From positions 295,758 to 359,757 of the forward strand of contig MNCI01026525.1 of the NCBI GenBank assembly GCA_015680685.1: DNA of 64,000 bases. Direction: 5' to 3'. A model generated the notes under the pieces. That model saw nothing but the letters and a program-made list of their open reading frames with translations. It did no database searches and was not told where the DNA came from. How positions within the stretch are numbered: position 1 is the stretch's first letter; the number at the start of each line of letters is the position of its first letter. Position numbers and translations under genes: made by a program. Origin of the DNA: Gnetum montanum. Its lineage: Eukaryota; Streptophyta; Gnetopsida; Gnetales; Gnetaceae. Shown in pieces: positions 46,298-59,289 of the stretch.

Positions 46298-47121
46298 GTG
46301 ACTTGCTGCTGCGATGAGATGCACCTCTACATGACCACCTTTGGGGTTTTGTCCTACAAAAATAACTCCAAGAAGATAAAAACAAACCCAAAAAATTTGA
46401 AATGCAAGTGCAAATGCTAGATGTGAAGATGTTGCAAGTGCTAGATGCAAAGATGTAGCAAATGTGTCAAATGTTGTGCCAATTGCNGCATCATAGCTTA
46501 CACAAACAAGTAAGCACTTATTCGTCATTATGCAAGAAACTAGCACAAATAGTCCACTATGACTATAAACTAGTGTTGTAGTCTGCTATGACTATAAAAT
46601 AGCACAGATCATCGTTGGGTTATGAAGTTAAATTGACAAAACATCTATCATCCACCACAACATTGAACTTGCATGCAACAGTATCCTAGGACTATAAATT
46701 AGCACATCATGGTCTACCAAGATCTTAAACTAGGTTCATGGCTTGCCAGGACTCTAAACTAGTATGTTGCTAATATGTTGGGGTAGCTACCATTGGTGAA
46801 ACCTTTGGGGCACTTCCAACATCATCACCTCCCATCATTCTACTGATCTTTTGGAGAAATTACCATTGGTGTGGCCTTTGGAGCACTCGCAACATCATCA
46901 CTTTGGCACTTTCATTGGCTTCCTGAGCATTTGCAATTGGCACAACATTTGACACATTTGCTACATCTTTGCATCTAGCACTTGCAACATCTTCACATCT
47001 AGCATTTGCACTTGCATTTCAAATTTTTTGGGTTTGTTTTTATCTTCTTGGAGTTATTTTTGTAGGACAAAACCCCAAAGGTGGTCATGTAGAGGTGCAT
47101 CTCATCGCAGCAGCAAGTCAC
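46298..47121. repeat. Mis-oriented N-bounded segment with 189-bp inverted repeat
   Basis: Single Ns at 46487 and 47122 enclose 634 bp that read in the orientation of element A's plus strand, opposite to the rest of element B. Its last 189 bp (46933-47121) are the reverse complement of 46298-46486. Turning the segment round restores collinearity with A, so the assembly is probably wrong here. Confidence 0.85.
46540..46770. repeat. TTAAACT-type minisatellite of element B
   Basis: About five units with 'tgctatgactataaactag' and 'aagatcttaaactagg' cores, matching 23585-23760 in element A. It lies inside the mis-oriented segment. Confidence 0.7.
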
Positions 47122-47429
47122 NCCATGGGCTAGTTTAATGCCTTTTCGAGCCATGTGTTTTTTTAGTTTTATGTTTTTTCTTATTTTTATGTGTTTTTGA
47201 TATTTTTCAAATGCAATGCATAAGCTAAGTGGATGGATGCATAAACAAAGTAGAAATGCATAAATAAAGCAAAGCAGTGTGTAAATTAGGCAAGTAGGTA
47301 AAATGTAAATGCATGAACAAATGCAACACAAGAAAAAACCAAAAATGCATGGCTCATGATGGCAAGAGGTACGCAGGCGCTTAGCATGTTTTTGGCCAAG
47401 TGAAAGTCTTGATCACATAGTTTCTTCCT

Positions 47430-48020
47430 AACCAGGCATGGATTAGGGGATGCGCAAGGCTTACAATCCTCTAGGAGGCCATTGGCTTCAACCACTCCTT
47501 CAGGTGTGTTAGCCTTAGGCATTTCATTGGTTGTTGCAAGTGCATCACCAAGAAACTCCACCTCTGACACTTTCACCATGTCTATGTTGTGGATAGCTGG
47601 AGAGGAGGTGTTATCACTATGGATGATAACATGACCACCTTCATATGGAAGGTGGATTCCTAGTGGATGGGAGAGGACATGATCCATAGTCGAGCTAGCC
47701 AAGGCCTACCCAGGATCAGGTTGAAGCCTGGCATCTCCTCTATGACAGTGAATTCTGCACTAGTGGATAATTTCTCTCCTACCATGAAGCCTAAGTTGAT
47801 TGTAACCCTAACAGTGATCCATGATCCATTAAAGGATTTTAGATACGTAGTTTTGGTTGGCCTGATTTTTTCTGCTAGGCCTAGCTTGTCGATGATGAAG
47901 TGCAGGACTACATTTGTTGCTACAACACCATCAACATGCACTCTACAGATGGTGCACTACCCAATACATATGCTAATAAATAGTGGAGCTGTAGTGACCT
48001 CTCCTCATTTAGGATTAAAT
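47430..48020 (-). pseudogene. Element B protease (retropepsin-like), decayed
   Basis: Minus strand. VHVDGVVATNVVLHFIIDKL near 47940, LKSFNGSWITVRVTINL, and EEMPGFNLILGRPWLARL near 47720. Of the four copies this has the best-preserved I-L-G-R-P-W-L block. The active-site loop lacks D-S/T-G. Continues with IHLPYEGGHVIIHSDNT and a tail shared with A, stopping near 47430. Confidence 0.75.
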
Positions 48021-48729
48021 CTTTACTGCATCATTACGAAACACTAGAGATGTTGAACCTAATTCTTATGGTGTAGGGGGTAACATCATTGCACAAATGG
48101 ATGCCTCATCTGCAAGGATGTCCTCTGTAATAGGAATGGAGGCCAACATCTAGGCCAACACTTGACGATGAGTAGATGAGCTCATAACCAGGTTGTACAA
48201 GCTTAACATTGTATTCTTTTGCTTGAGTGTTTGTTTCATCTAGGTTAGTGTAGCTACAAATTCCTTGTCATTGGCCATTGTGTTGGCCTTAACTTACTCC
48301 ATGCAGCTTAAGAGATGGATCTCTTGTAGAGGGAACTTGGGCTTCAGTTGCTTGGCCTGCTTATGGGTAGGGGCCTCAGTGTTTGGTTGTTACTTGTTGG
48401 TTATGGCCTTTTCTTTGGCCATGGGGGTTATGAGGTGCTTGTTTTTCCTCTTGTGTTGCCATTTGGTAGGCCTACCCAAGTTGCTAGTGGGGTCAGCCCT
48501 TGAAGGAGGAGGAACTGAGATGTTGCCCACTATTAGGCTTCAGGTAGGTAAGGGGCCATCATTTTGTGACATCCTTATGACAAACAGTGGTTTAGGAGTT
48601 GTTGTAGGGCCAACTAGTTATGGCACCTTGATGATGAAAGGTTGCTTAGTAATTTTTGCTACTGTGTCATGCCAGTTTAACATCTTAGCAGACAATTGGT
48701 TTGGTTTCCAGTTTAATTTCTTAGTAGAT

Positions 48730-50793
48730 GATTATTGTGGGACCTTGACTAGAAAGGGTGTTGTGGGTGCTCGAGGTGGCACTTTGATAATAAAGGGAGG
48801 CCTCTTACTTGTGGACACCAAGGGGATCCTTGCCTTGTTAGGAGGCATGCATATCACAAAAGGTTGTTGCATAGGTTTGGACTTGCCACCTATGCTAATG
48901 GAGTTTATGACATAGGGTACGTTGTCTACATTGGATTGGCTCACTGTGTCAAGCACCAATTGGCCCTATTGTATCATTCTTTATAGGTCAGCCTACAAAG
49001 CATGAAAGTTGTTCATACTATGACCAGACATCTGGTGGTAATGACAATATTGGTCTAGCTTGAAATGTTGTGGGACCAGGTGCTCATTTGGTACTGTTGA
49101 GGTAGGGTTCCTCAGTAGTTCGCAGTACCTATCATGTTTTCGAAAAAAATCTTTGATACATGTTTGTATTGGATTTATCCAGCTTTTACGAGTTTCTCAA
49201 GTAGCTTAGAAGGTTTCATCAGTAGCAGTGTATACTTTGAGTGATCCTTGTGCTCAAAGTTTGACCTTGGGGTGGCCCCTACCAATGTAGGTGAGTTGGT
49301 AGCTTTGTGAGCTAGGGCCTTATGTTGCTTAGCTGTTGGGCCCCAATTGGTTGCTTTTTCACTTGTAGCCATTATTTCCACTATTACGTTTTTCTTGTGC
49401 ACATGTTGGTTTTTGTAGAATACATAAGCTAGGTCATTACTAACTTTCATTACCTCCTCTATGCCCTTAGTTTGGGCAAAGGCTTGGCTAAGACACTTTG
49501 GGACTAGGTAATACAATTTAGACTTGATGAAGTAGTTCACTGCACCCTTGAAGATGGCTAGTAGGTATGTCTCTGCTAGGGGTTCATGCATTTTTCTCAA
49601 TGTGGCGTTCTAGCATTGGAGGAATTTTGGCATGAGCTCTATGGATCCCTACTTGACTTGCATGAGCTAGTCAAGGGTTACTTCAAGCATTATGTTGTAC
49701 CTGAAGTATGTCACAAACTAGCGTATGAGATCCTCCAAAGAAGAGATTAAGGCCTTAGGTAGCATGTGATACCAATCTAAGGCCTTGCTAATGAGTGACA
49801 TGGGGAACACATGCATGATGGCATGTGGGCAAGCTTGAAGGAGTAGGTACTCAGATTGAAATATAACCAAGTGTGCATTGGAGTCTCCTTCACCATTGTA
49901 CTTGGTGAGTTGGGGTAGTTCGACCCTAGTTGGAAGAGTCAAGGGTGGGACCATAGGACTTATGGGGTCATCCCAGTAGAAGTCCACCACCTTGATGGTT
50001 TTGAAGGAGGTAGCGTTGAGTTGGTTGATCTCCTCCATCAAACTTTGGATCAACTAGAATGCTTGATCCAAGCTTGGGGATGTGCTAGCTAGTTGCAATG
50101 GATGGGCTTGTGTTGGTTGCATAGCATAGGTTAGATTATTGATTTTGGAGCTTGCTAGTTTAACATTGTAGTGGACAGTCATTGCTAGTTTAACATCATA
50201 GTGGATGAATTTAGTTGATGTGTTGGCTAAGTGATGGATGTGGTGACTGAGGTGGTTCACACACAAGTGTGTTGGATGGACGTCATGATCACCAATGAGA
50301 CAAGTGGGACATGTGATGCCTAAGTCATTTGGGGCTAGGAGATGGCCCCTATGTGAGCATAGGATTACGAAAATGTAGCATCCACTTGCAAGAAAGGCTA
50401 AATTAGCATGGTCACCATCTTGGAGAAGATAGGTGAACCAAACTGAGGAGGGGTTGTACTAGGGAGTGGTTGTTGGAAGATGGTGTAGAGGGGGCTCTCG
50501 TATTTGGAGTAGGCCTTGAACTCATCTTCTTCCTCCTATGATGCTTCCTCATAGGTTGTCCTGGCATCATGCTTGTTTGCAAAGATGAGTTAGAACAACA
50601 GCTGGTGGTAGAACTCTATGAGTGGGATTATGTCAAACAAGGTAGGGCTATAGTCTTGTCCATCCCAGTGGACTTGTTCATAATCTTGTTTTTCCTCTTG
50701 GTCGAGGTGATTCACTAGTAATACTACTTGGATTTTGGCACAAAAAAAATTGTATTATTCATGCCTTAGCATGGCATGCTTTGGGTGGATCAT
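48730..50793 (-). pseudogene. Element B gag, decayed
   Basis: Minus strand from ATG 50793 (MIHPKHAML). In order: an acidic segment; about two copies of the 10-residue HYDVKLAMTV repeat near 50200; IQSLMEEINQLNATSFKTIK; the gag core with LQACPHAIMHVFPMSLISKA and WYHMLPKALISSLEDLIR (49718-49860), the best-preserved gag core of the window; a basic C-terminal part (49600-49175); and a YCHYHQMSGH block near 49040, the knuckle-like motif. Stops and shifts break it into pieces. The segment between gag and protease is low in conservation. Confidence 0.72.
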
Positions 50794-50849
50794 GGTGTCA
50801 AATGTGTTAGATTCATGTTCAAAGATCAGGTTGAGAGAGTTGCAATTTG

Positions 50850-51105
50850 CAAAAATAGCTAACTCTAAAAACTACAGAAAATTGAGTAAGTCTGCCAATA
50901 GTAGAAAAATGGCTAAGTATAAAAATTTAGAAAAATGGCTAAGTGTAAAAATGCAAAAAAATGATTAAGTATGGAAACCGCAAAGAAAATAACTAAGTGT
51001 AAAATTGTAGAAATTTGGCTAAGTATTGAAATGCAGAAAAAATGCTAAGTATGAAAATATAGAAAAAATGCTAAGTATGAAAGCTGATGAAAATGGCTAA
51101 CTCTA
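50850..51105 (-). repeat. Leader tandem repeat of element B
   Basis: About eight units of 27-33 bp with 'aaaaatggctaagtatgaaa', the counterpart of 19155-19435. Confidence 0.75.
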
Positions 51106-51315
51106 GTGCTACACTTGCTATGTCAGAGCTTGCTATGCTCTGAGAACTTGTTACACTCTCTAGAGCATCTAGAGTTTTGGTTAAGAGCTAAAGATATGCT
51201 TTGGCTTTTGTCCAGTGGGGTTCTAGGGGAACCAACAATGGGGTTCAATCTACACCAATCAGTGGTGGAGAGAGCACGTGGGACAACAATAAGAAAATGG
51301 AGAAGGAAATGGTGA

Positions 51316-51334
51316 GGCCCTCCTTCTAGCGTCA
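51316..51334 (-). promoter_or_regulatory. Primer-binding site of element B
   Basis: TGACGCTAGAAGGAGGGCC on the minus strand, six bases inside the 5' LTR. The second G of the expected TGG has become A. Confidence 0.72.
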
Positions 51335-51340
51335 AAATAT

Positions 51341-52278
51341 TGTAATAATTGAAAATGTCAATGCTTGAAATCACCTAGGGGTTAATGGACGCATAGCCTT
51401 AGCCCCACCTCCATGTGAGGACCTTGCTAGAAATAGAGGCAGAGTGCCCTCAAAAATCTTGTCGATCAAATGGGGACTTTGCCAGTTGCAACCAGAGTAG
51501 TGGGTACAACTAGAGGATGGCATGGTTAGCCAAAATGCAAATGAAAACAATACATAGTACAGCATGAAAATGTGTGAAAAAGTGTAGAAATATGCAAAAA
51601 AATGCAAGAAAATGCTACAAATGGAAGAGAGAACTGGAACACCACCCCAAATGGGATCATATTTAACTCCACAAAAGGTCTTAGAAGGTACACAGTGTAC
51701 AATAGGTGCAATGGGAGTGTAGTCACAATCTCAGTGATGTCGGGCCATGAAGTCTGGCACTTGCCGTGATGAACTATGCTTGCTGAGTTGGTCACTGTAG
51801 TGTACCATGTGGTATTCTATAAGGCTGCAACATGGCTGCAATGGACCATGATGTGTAACACTACCTCTCTATTGGTGTGGTGTGCTCTGGGTCTCATTCG
51901 CCATCAAAGCTCAATGTCAAAATGCCAAATGCCAAGTGCTTAAAAAGGCTCATGTCCAAGGAATGTCAACCACTTGGGAATGCCAATAGTTGGGGAATGC
52001 CAACCATCGAGGAATGCCAACAACTAGGGAATGCCAACTATCGAGGAATGCCAACAATTAGGGAATGTCAACCATTGGGAATGCCAACAGTTGGGGAATT
52101 CCAATAGTCATAGGAGTGCTAGAGCCAAGTTGAAGGCTCATGCTAAGCTCTAGATGCTTTTGGAGGCTATCAAAGGCTTCGTTGCAGTGCTATGCTAACA
52201 CTTAGAAAAATTTTCCAAGTTTTGACACTTAGATAAATATGCGATTGAAATCTTGAACCCAAAATTGATGGTTTTTCA
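51341..52278 (-). repeat. Element B 5' LTR
   Basis: 938 bp. Starts TGAAAAACCATC on the minus strand (52278) and ends ATTATTACA at 51341. Carries about 9 units of the 17-bp repeat (51960-52115), against 14 in the other LTR. It lacks the TATAAATA segment seen in element A. Confidence 0.82.
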
Positions 52279-55240
52279 CTCACCTTACCCAATCATGTTC
52301 AGTCCCACATTAGTCATTGTTGTGCACCAAACACAATCGATTCCATAGTCAACCACATTTCATTTCTTAATGTCATTCATCACTTGACCACAATTTGTAT
52401 GACCTTCTTTGATGGTTATCACTACCACCAACCCATTGAATAATTAGGTTAGACTTACCATGGTATCCCAAGTAACCCAAGCGTTGCATACCCCATTTGC
52501 TCCATTTGTGCCCTAGATACTAGCACAAATTTCTTTCTCCTTATTTGGCCCATCAACCATAGTAATAATGCAACCTCTCCTTTCTATTATACAACCAATA
52601 GTGAGGCTCCAAGCCTCCCAACAAATACCACAATTGTTTATCCAAATTTCATAACTGATAGGGGTACCCCCAAGGACTACATTATGACTTTCAAATGATC
52701 TAGGACTTGATGAAAAAGCTATGAAAACTTGAGGCCTCCTCTTCATAGACTATGAAGATAACGAACTTTTATCAAGATGATCCCATTAGTTCCATGGTCC
52801 TACCACTAACTCTTCCCCCTAGTGTTCCTATGCCTCAGTTCACAAAGTACAATTAGGAAGGTAATTTGAATGCCCATCCCATTACCTTCCACTTCGAGTG
52901 CTTGCTATTACAACCATGGTCACACACTATAATGAGAATTTTCCCTATATCCTTGACTAGGAAAGCACTTAATTGGTACCATGCTCTACCTAGAGGATCT
53001 ATATCCTCTCTTAAGGACCTGATAGCCTAATTCATTAACCACTTCAAGTATAATTTGAAACCTAACACTATACTTGACTAGCTAATGCAGGTTAAGTAGG
53101 GATCCCTTGAACCAATGCAAAAGTTAATCTAATAGTGGAATGGTCTTCTAAATGAGATACCAAAGCCTATAGTCAAAACCCACCTTTTGGCTATATTCAA
53201 GGGGATGGTCAATAATTTCATTAAATCTAAGTTATACTACCTTGACCCACATTCACTCAATTAAGCATTCTCTTAGATGAAAAACATAGAGGATGTCGTG
53301 AAGGCTATTCATGACCATACCTACATGGCATACAAAAATCAACATACATGAAAGAAAAAGAATAGAGACAAGCAAAACAACATGGTGGTGGCATCCTTAA
53401 CCAAAGAAGCAAAAACAACCAATTGGGGGCCTAGGTTCAACCCACCCATAGGGCCTCTAGGGCCACTACATCAACCACAACTAAACCAAACTTTGAGCAA
53501 AAGGACAAGACAAAATACACTACTTTTCCTCTAAAGCCATCTAAACTTTTAGATTAACTATTGAAGAGTGGAAGGATCCAATACAGGTAGATGTCTTAAG
53601 CTACTCCTAAAAAACATGAAAGATTATGTGAGATAGCCAAGGATCCCACTTGAGCAACAAAGAATGTACCATAGTTACTTAGGTACTTCAAACTCAACTA
53701 CTTCTATGACTACCATCAATTGTTTGTTCATTGACTTGTATCTCATGCTAAAGGATGACCTACAAAAGTTGATAGATAGGGATAAGTTTATTCTTGCTAC
53801 ATAAAACCTTGTTTGACTATAAAATCAATCAATGCAAGTGTACAAGGATCCATTAAATGTTAATAACAATGCATAGGTCATATCAGCGTTCAACATTGAT
53901 GATAATCGAAGACCTACAAGGGAACCATTCATGATTCGGGTACCCCCTCATGATGAAAGGACCTCTTCAGCTTCCACCAACTCGAGACCCCCTTTTGTTT
54001 TGAGAGTACCATCATGAACATCACTAAGGAAGCCTTTCATCATCAAGGTACCCCAACCCACTACAACCAAGCTAGCCCATATAATTGAATAGCGGCCTCC
54101 TATGGTGGCCAAGGCTACAACTTCTTCCTTTCAAACAATCAATAACAACCAGAAGACCTTAACTAAGTAGAGGAATAAGCCTAAGTAGAACCCCAACAAA
54201 AAGGATGACAAGTAGGTCAGGTTATGAAAGGAAGTGGGCTCACTAAAGCCCACTCCTATATCCTTAGTACCCATGACTGAGATAACCCAGGCTACTTCTA
54301 CAAGTAAACCATGGAAGAACCCTAAGGGCTAGGAGAAGAAGAAAGAGGAAAAGCCATAATAGCCCAAGGCTGAAGTACACATTTTGAGGCTCATGGAAAA
54401 AGTAAAGCACAACTAGGATGACAAGCCCACTACCAATGACAAAAGCATCTTCAATGTGGTGGAGCAAGTTAAGTAGTCTCTCAAATAGAAGAACACAACC
54501 TTGAGCCTGTACAACTTGATTATGACTTCCACTACACATTGTGAGGTTCTATTCAAAATGTTAACTTCTATCCCCATTAGTGATGACATCCCTACTAATG
54601 AAAAATCCATCCATGTAATGATGGTTCCTTCTTCATCAAGGTAGAAGAAGTCAACATCACTAGTGTTTTGTAATAGCTAAATCAAGACTAGTCCCCAAAA
54701 TGATGAGGCTACTAGGTCTCCTCTTTTTATCACCAAATAGATAGAACAATATAAGATGCATCGGGTGCATGTAGAAGATGGGGCTACAACTAACATTATT
54801 CAATGCACTATCATTGAGAGCCTAGGCTTGACCATGAAGATACAATGCACAACAACCGCAACTCTTAAGTTCCTTAATGGATCATAGGTTGCTATCAAGG
54901 ACTTAATCTCCTTGGACTTTGTGGGTGGGGAGAAGTTCCCCACAAATACATATTTCTTGGTGGTGGAGGAAACACCAAAATTCAACCTCATCCTAGGAAG
55001 GCCTTAGTTGGCTTAACTATGAACCATATCTTTAACCATCCACCAAGAGATTCACCTTCATTACAAGGGAGGTGAAATCATCATTCATGATGATAACATA
55101 GTTCTCCTAGTAGTCAACAAGATGAATGTAGGAAAAGGGTCTAAAGTGGAGTTTCAAGAAGAAACTCTAGGCCATGAAGTCAAATAGCCCAAGGAAGAGG
55201 AGAAATCCAAAGATGTCAACCATGAGTAACAAGATGCGCT
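52279..55240 (+). pseudogene. Element C gag-protease, main part
   Basis: Continues the gag begun at 43857. The core has ALPRGSISS-like and NLKPNTILD blocks (52980-53090), LLNEIPKPIVKTHLLAIFKG, then NNFIKSKLYYLD and IEDVVKAIHDHTYMAYKNQH (53200-53340). The protease is at about 54740-55010: VHVEDGATTNIIQCTIIESL, LKFLNGS and ETPKFNLILGRP, followed by IHQEIHLHYKGGEIIIHDDN. A tail (55140-55240) is shared with D. No reverse transcriptase before the convergent aORF at 56228. Many TAG/TGA stops. Confidence 0.7.
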
Positions 55241-56227
55241 ATCCAATGAAATCCCCTTTAACATCATAAATGAAGGGGATGGTCAGTTAAAACTTGTGCA
55301 AAATAGGCCTTATGCAGTTCCTAACCTTTCTAAGATTAGGAAAAATTTTCATAGGTGATGTGCACCCCTGATCCTTCCACCCAATACCCTTATGACTATG
55401 TAACCATATGTACCAATAGCCTATTAGCCTAAATTTTCTTTGTTGACTTGTTGTACCTTTTTATATGTTTTATTTTAATCTTTTATGCATGTAGCCTAGA
55501 GATTTACTTTTATTTGCATTTTTTTATTTATTAAAGCCTTTTTCTTTAAAACTAAAAAACCCATAAAAACTTTATAACAAAAAAATCGACATAAATATAA
55601 GTTTCCTTTCAACATGGGCTCACCATGCGCTAAAACTGGAAAACCCCATTGCCTACCAAGCCCTTAAACTGATGTTGGAGTCCACTAAGACTTTAAATTG
55701 GCACTGCAGTCCACTAAGAATTTAAACTGGTACTATGGTCTATTGAGACCTTAAACTAGCACCATGGCCTACCATAGCCTTAAACTGGAAATAAACATAT
55801 GGCCCACCATGGCCTAAAACTAGCATGCAATCATTGTCCTATAGGTTTTATATCCTTATATTTTAGCCATTTTTGACATAGCCAACATAGTTGACATAGT
55901 CATTTTTCATTTACAACATGTATAACCTCTTAAGACCTTGAAAGTAATAAATCCATCAACTACATATATAGAAAAAATTTAAAAAGAAAAATAAAATTTA
56001 AAATGTCTAAACATACATAGTCATGGCCGCACTATGTGGAAAAAATGTTAAAACAGCAAATGAGTCTAAAATATCTACAACAAAAAAAGGTAGGCAACAT
56101 TGGCCATACAACATCTATCAACAAACTAATAAGAGTTGTTACATCAAGCATCCAATGGTGCTAAGGGGGCATCTGAAGAAGGAGGGGGTCATCATCTTTA
56201 CCTTCACCATTGGGGCAACCAACATCA
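55241..56227. other. Tail of element C and convergent junction with aORF copy 3
   Basis: Non-coding. Contains the TTAAACT minisatellite (55620-55830, about 34-bp units with 'ccactaagactttaaactgg'). From about 55990 it is homologous to 3790-4010 in reverse, which links element C to the aORF as in D. Confidence 0.6.
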
Positions 56228-57830
56228 TTTGATGCATGTGATACACAAGCATAAAACCAATCAATACCTAGTAGCCAAAACATGTAACTTAAAAAAATTC
56301 AAAATTAAGATAAAAACATAAAAACTATCAAACCTAAAGGGAATATAGTTCCGTGAATTCTAGGGGAAAACATTGTAGAACAGTCTCCAAACTTTGGAAA
56401 TTTTGATCTTTTGTCATGTTAGCCTAGTCAACACCCCCAAAAATTAATGCCTGTAAGGATGCTTCTCCTATCCACACCTATCCATGTTAACAGCTCCCTT
56501 GAGACTGTAGTTGTAGAGACCCTGTCTATAGTAGTAGCGATATGAGGAGAAGGGAATTAAACTATCATAAAAATTCCTTTAAAGAGTTTGTAAGAACTCT
56601 CATCTTAAATGCCCTAAATGAACAGCTCCATCTTATGTCATTCAGTTATCTCCTTCTTCAAACAATTTAAGTATGCCTCTTGATCAACCTTATATTTCGT
56701 CTTATGATCTTTTTATGCCTAGCCCCACTCTAGGGCCTAAGCACTATAATCCTTTCAATCTTGAACCTTTTAGAAGATTAGATCCATCTACATCTACTAC
56801 TCAGTTAACTCCCTAGCAAGGGCAACCTTGTCATGGATGGTATGTTATTAGTGGACCCATGTGATCTCTTTGGTCTATAATTTCTCTAAGTTAGCCACTT
56901 GGGCTTCTAGAAAGATCTTACCATCCACAAGATCCATGATCCTCTACTCCCTTAATGTCACAACTTGCTCCCATATGGATTCATTGGACCTCTAAAACTC
57001 AAATGAAGCTTTTGCACATGAAACTGCAAGATCAGTGGCAGTTTCATATAACTTCAAGGGGACATTTGAAGTATCAAGAGGAAACTTAGGCAAGGAGTCA
57101 AACTCCATGTCTCAGACTAGGTTCCACACAACTAATGACACTAAAAACAACAAAAATATAATCATAAATGCTATGTACAACCTAAGATAGCCCTAGCATA
57201 AATATAACTTATAGAAAAATGACTAAGGCATAGAAAAACTTAGTTCTTAATGATTTCATGTACAACCTGTTGCAACCTATTAATGATGTTCTTTTCCACA
57301 CTACACATGAATTCTATCTTGTTTTAGACCTCTACCCATAGCTTCACATAAAATGTGGTTCTAGAGGCCTTCACTAGTGGCTCAAGAACTACAATAAGCA
57401 TAACACTCATCAAACGATTAGAACTAAACCCTTAGCATACAACCCTAGAATATAACAAGTATAACTAAAACATAGGCATACCTGGATCCTCATTATTATC
57501 AAGGATGATGACTAGGGGCTTCTTAGGTAGTGGCTCACTAAATAAGACATCAAGATTATCCATGTCAACATTGGCCAATATTTCAACCTCATGTTGCTAT
57601 AAGAGTGCCTCCTTTACATACCTTTGTTCCTCTACTACTATAGCCACCACACACCTTTTCTTCTCATCAACACATCTATGCTCCTCCTCTACACACCTCT
57701 ACTTTTCTTCTACAATGGTAGCTTGAGTTGCCATCTCCTACCACTGATTTATAGCCATGACCCATTAGACAAGTTAGCACATGTAGCCATAAAATATATA
57801 GAACACAACATGGCCAAAACATTAAAAATA
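56228..57830 (-). pseudogene. aORF copy 3, C-terminal exons
   Basis: Minus-strand homologue of 2367-3890, in the same block order, with AT-rich intron-like spacers near 57130-57250 and 57380-57480. Charged and coiled-coil-like, no intact frame. The last small exon near 56150-56235, missing in copy 2, is present. Confidence 0.42.
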
Positions 57831-57879
57831 TAGCTAAACCTACCTACAATTGTCTGATGTGACCAGTTGAGCCTGAAGA

Positions 57880-58903
57880 GGATCTTCTACCTAGTGGATG
57901 GATATGATGCTAGTGGTGCTTCCTCTGCGAGTTATTTCAACTTGGCCCTAGCTACCTTGTCAACCTTAGAATGCAATTGTCAAGTCCTCCTAATTTTTTC
58001 TATAATTAACAAGGGCTTCACCCCCATGCTTTCAAGTGATTCACACCACTTACCACCAAATACTTTGGTGGTAATAGACAATAAGACTTCCATGTCCTCT
58101 AGTGAATCATGGGCCTGCATAGTTGAATAAAGATGCTTTATCCAACACCTAGAAAATTGGTTTGGGTCATGGCTTATCCATTGCCCATTCCTACTCACCA
58201 CTAAGAACTCTGAAAATATCTTTAGATAACTTACAAAAAATACATAATGCATGTGGATTAACATAGACATGTCTCCACAAAGTTTGAGGATTTCCTCCTT
58301 AAGGCCTATAGCCAATGAAGCAACCTAGTTGAAATGAGTACCCTTCTTCAAGACCTTGTTGAAGGTCCATCCCTATGCACTACCAATTACCTTATTTTTT
58401 GACAATAATTTAGGAAAGGCACGGGATTAGAATAAAGGATAATATTCCTTTACTTTAAAATTCATGAAGCCATCCAAGGCAAGTCCAAAGTGGTCCTTTC
58501 TAATACCAAACCACTCCTTAACTTCTGCACGATGGCCAACCTCCTTCATTGGTTTGGTAGCAACTATCACCTTATCATTAAGAATACCAAATAAGTCTTA
58601 GAAGGTTTCCTCACTAATGGTAATGAAAATTAGTATGCCTCATACTATGGTGTAGAACACATTGGCTCCTACATCAAAGAAGTCGATGATGTTCAGCATC
58701 TCTACAAAAGGAATGGAAGGGTTAGGCTCCATGACGACATCAAGCAAACCTACAAGAATAATGTTTGTTTGGACATTCCTAGATGCCTACTTGCACAACC
58801 ACTCCTGTGTTGGCCCCACATCACCAAACTTTAGGATGAGAGTATCCATGGAGCATCTAGCAACTGCTACGATAACATCAAAAGGAGTGGAAGTTCCAAC
58901 AAG
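57880..58903 (-). pseudogene. aORF copy 3, exon 4: mobile-element-type domain
   Basis: Minus strand after acceptor 'ggttatttttag'. Blocks match copies 1 and 2, including LCGDMSMLIHMHYVFFVSYL, FSEFLVVSRNGQWISHDPNQ and TTKVFGGKWCESLESMGVKP near the end. Several stops. Function unknown. Confidence 0.5.
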
Positions 58904-59027
58904 CTAAAAATAACCACCTAGTATTAGTATAGTTATGTTTAGGCCATATATTAAGACCATAGGGCACTTAAGATGAAAATAGTTATAAAGACTTATATAT
59001 AACATAGAAAACTATTCTTATTCTTAC

Positions 59028-59260
59028 CCATCTTCTTCTTTCTCGATGAGGCTTGTGTGGAGGTACCAATGGCAATGCCTTTCTCTCTAGTGCTCTTAGG
59101 AGCCCACCACCAATTGTGTGCTATTTTGGTAGCTACACACTTCTGGTAAACAAGATTGAATGTGTTGGTGTATTCATCAAAGTCCCCTATTAATTGTTCA
59201 TATATAACAGTTCTAATCTTGGGGCCCCTGGTAACATATATCAACAATGTCCTTAGTCTC
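59028..59260 (-). pseudogene. aORF copy 3, exon 3
   Basis: Encodes GPKIRTVIYEQLIGDFDEYT and KCVATKIAHNWWWAPKST, ending in a basic SSRKKKM before donor 'g|gtaagaa'. Homologous to 850-1093 and 13146-13427. Confidence 0.55.
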
Positions 59261-59289
59261 CATTGGATCTCCTATTGCCTAGGTTTCTA

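Larger units (their letters stand above)
44368..52278 (-). mobile_element. Element B: LTR retroelement encoding only gag-protease, nested in element C
   Basis: About 7.9 kb, minus strand. 5' LTR 52278-51341, primer-binding site 51334-51316, leader repeats, gag (50793-48730), protease (48020-47430), minisatellites, pyrimidine run (45780-45895), hairpin (45405-45449) and 3' LTR 45397-44368. Same family as A, with homologous LTR ends, leader, gag and protease. No polymerase. The flanks cttag and ctcac agree at only 3 of 5 bases, so a target duplication is not secure. A 634-bp internal segment is in the wrong orientation. Confidence 0.85.

Noticed and set aside
48265-48915. 216-codon plus-strand ORF, hydrophobic, membrane-protein-like
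   Set aside because: It is antisense to the gag-protease linker of element B; hydrophobicity follows from the complement of that sequence.
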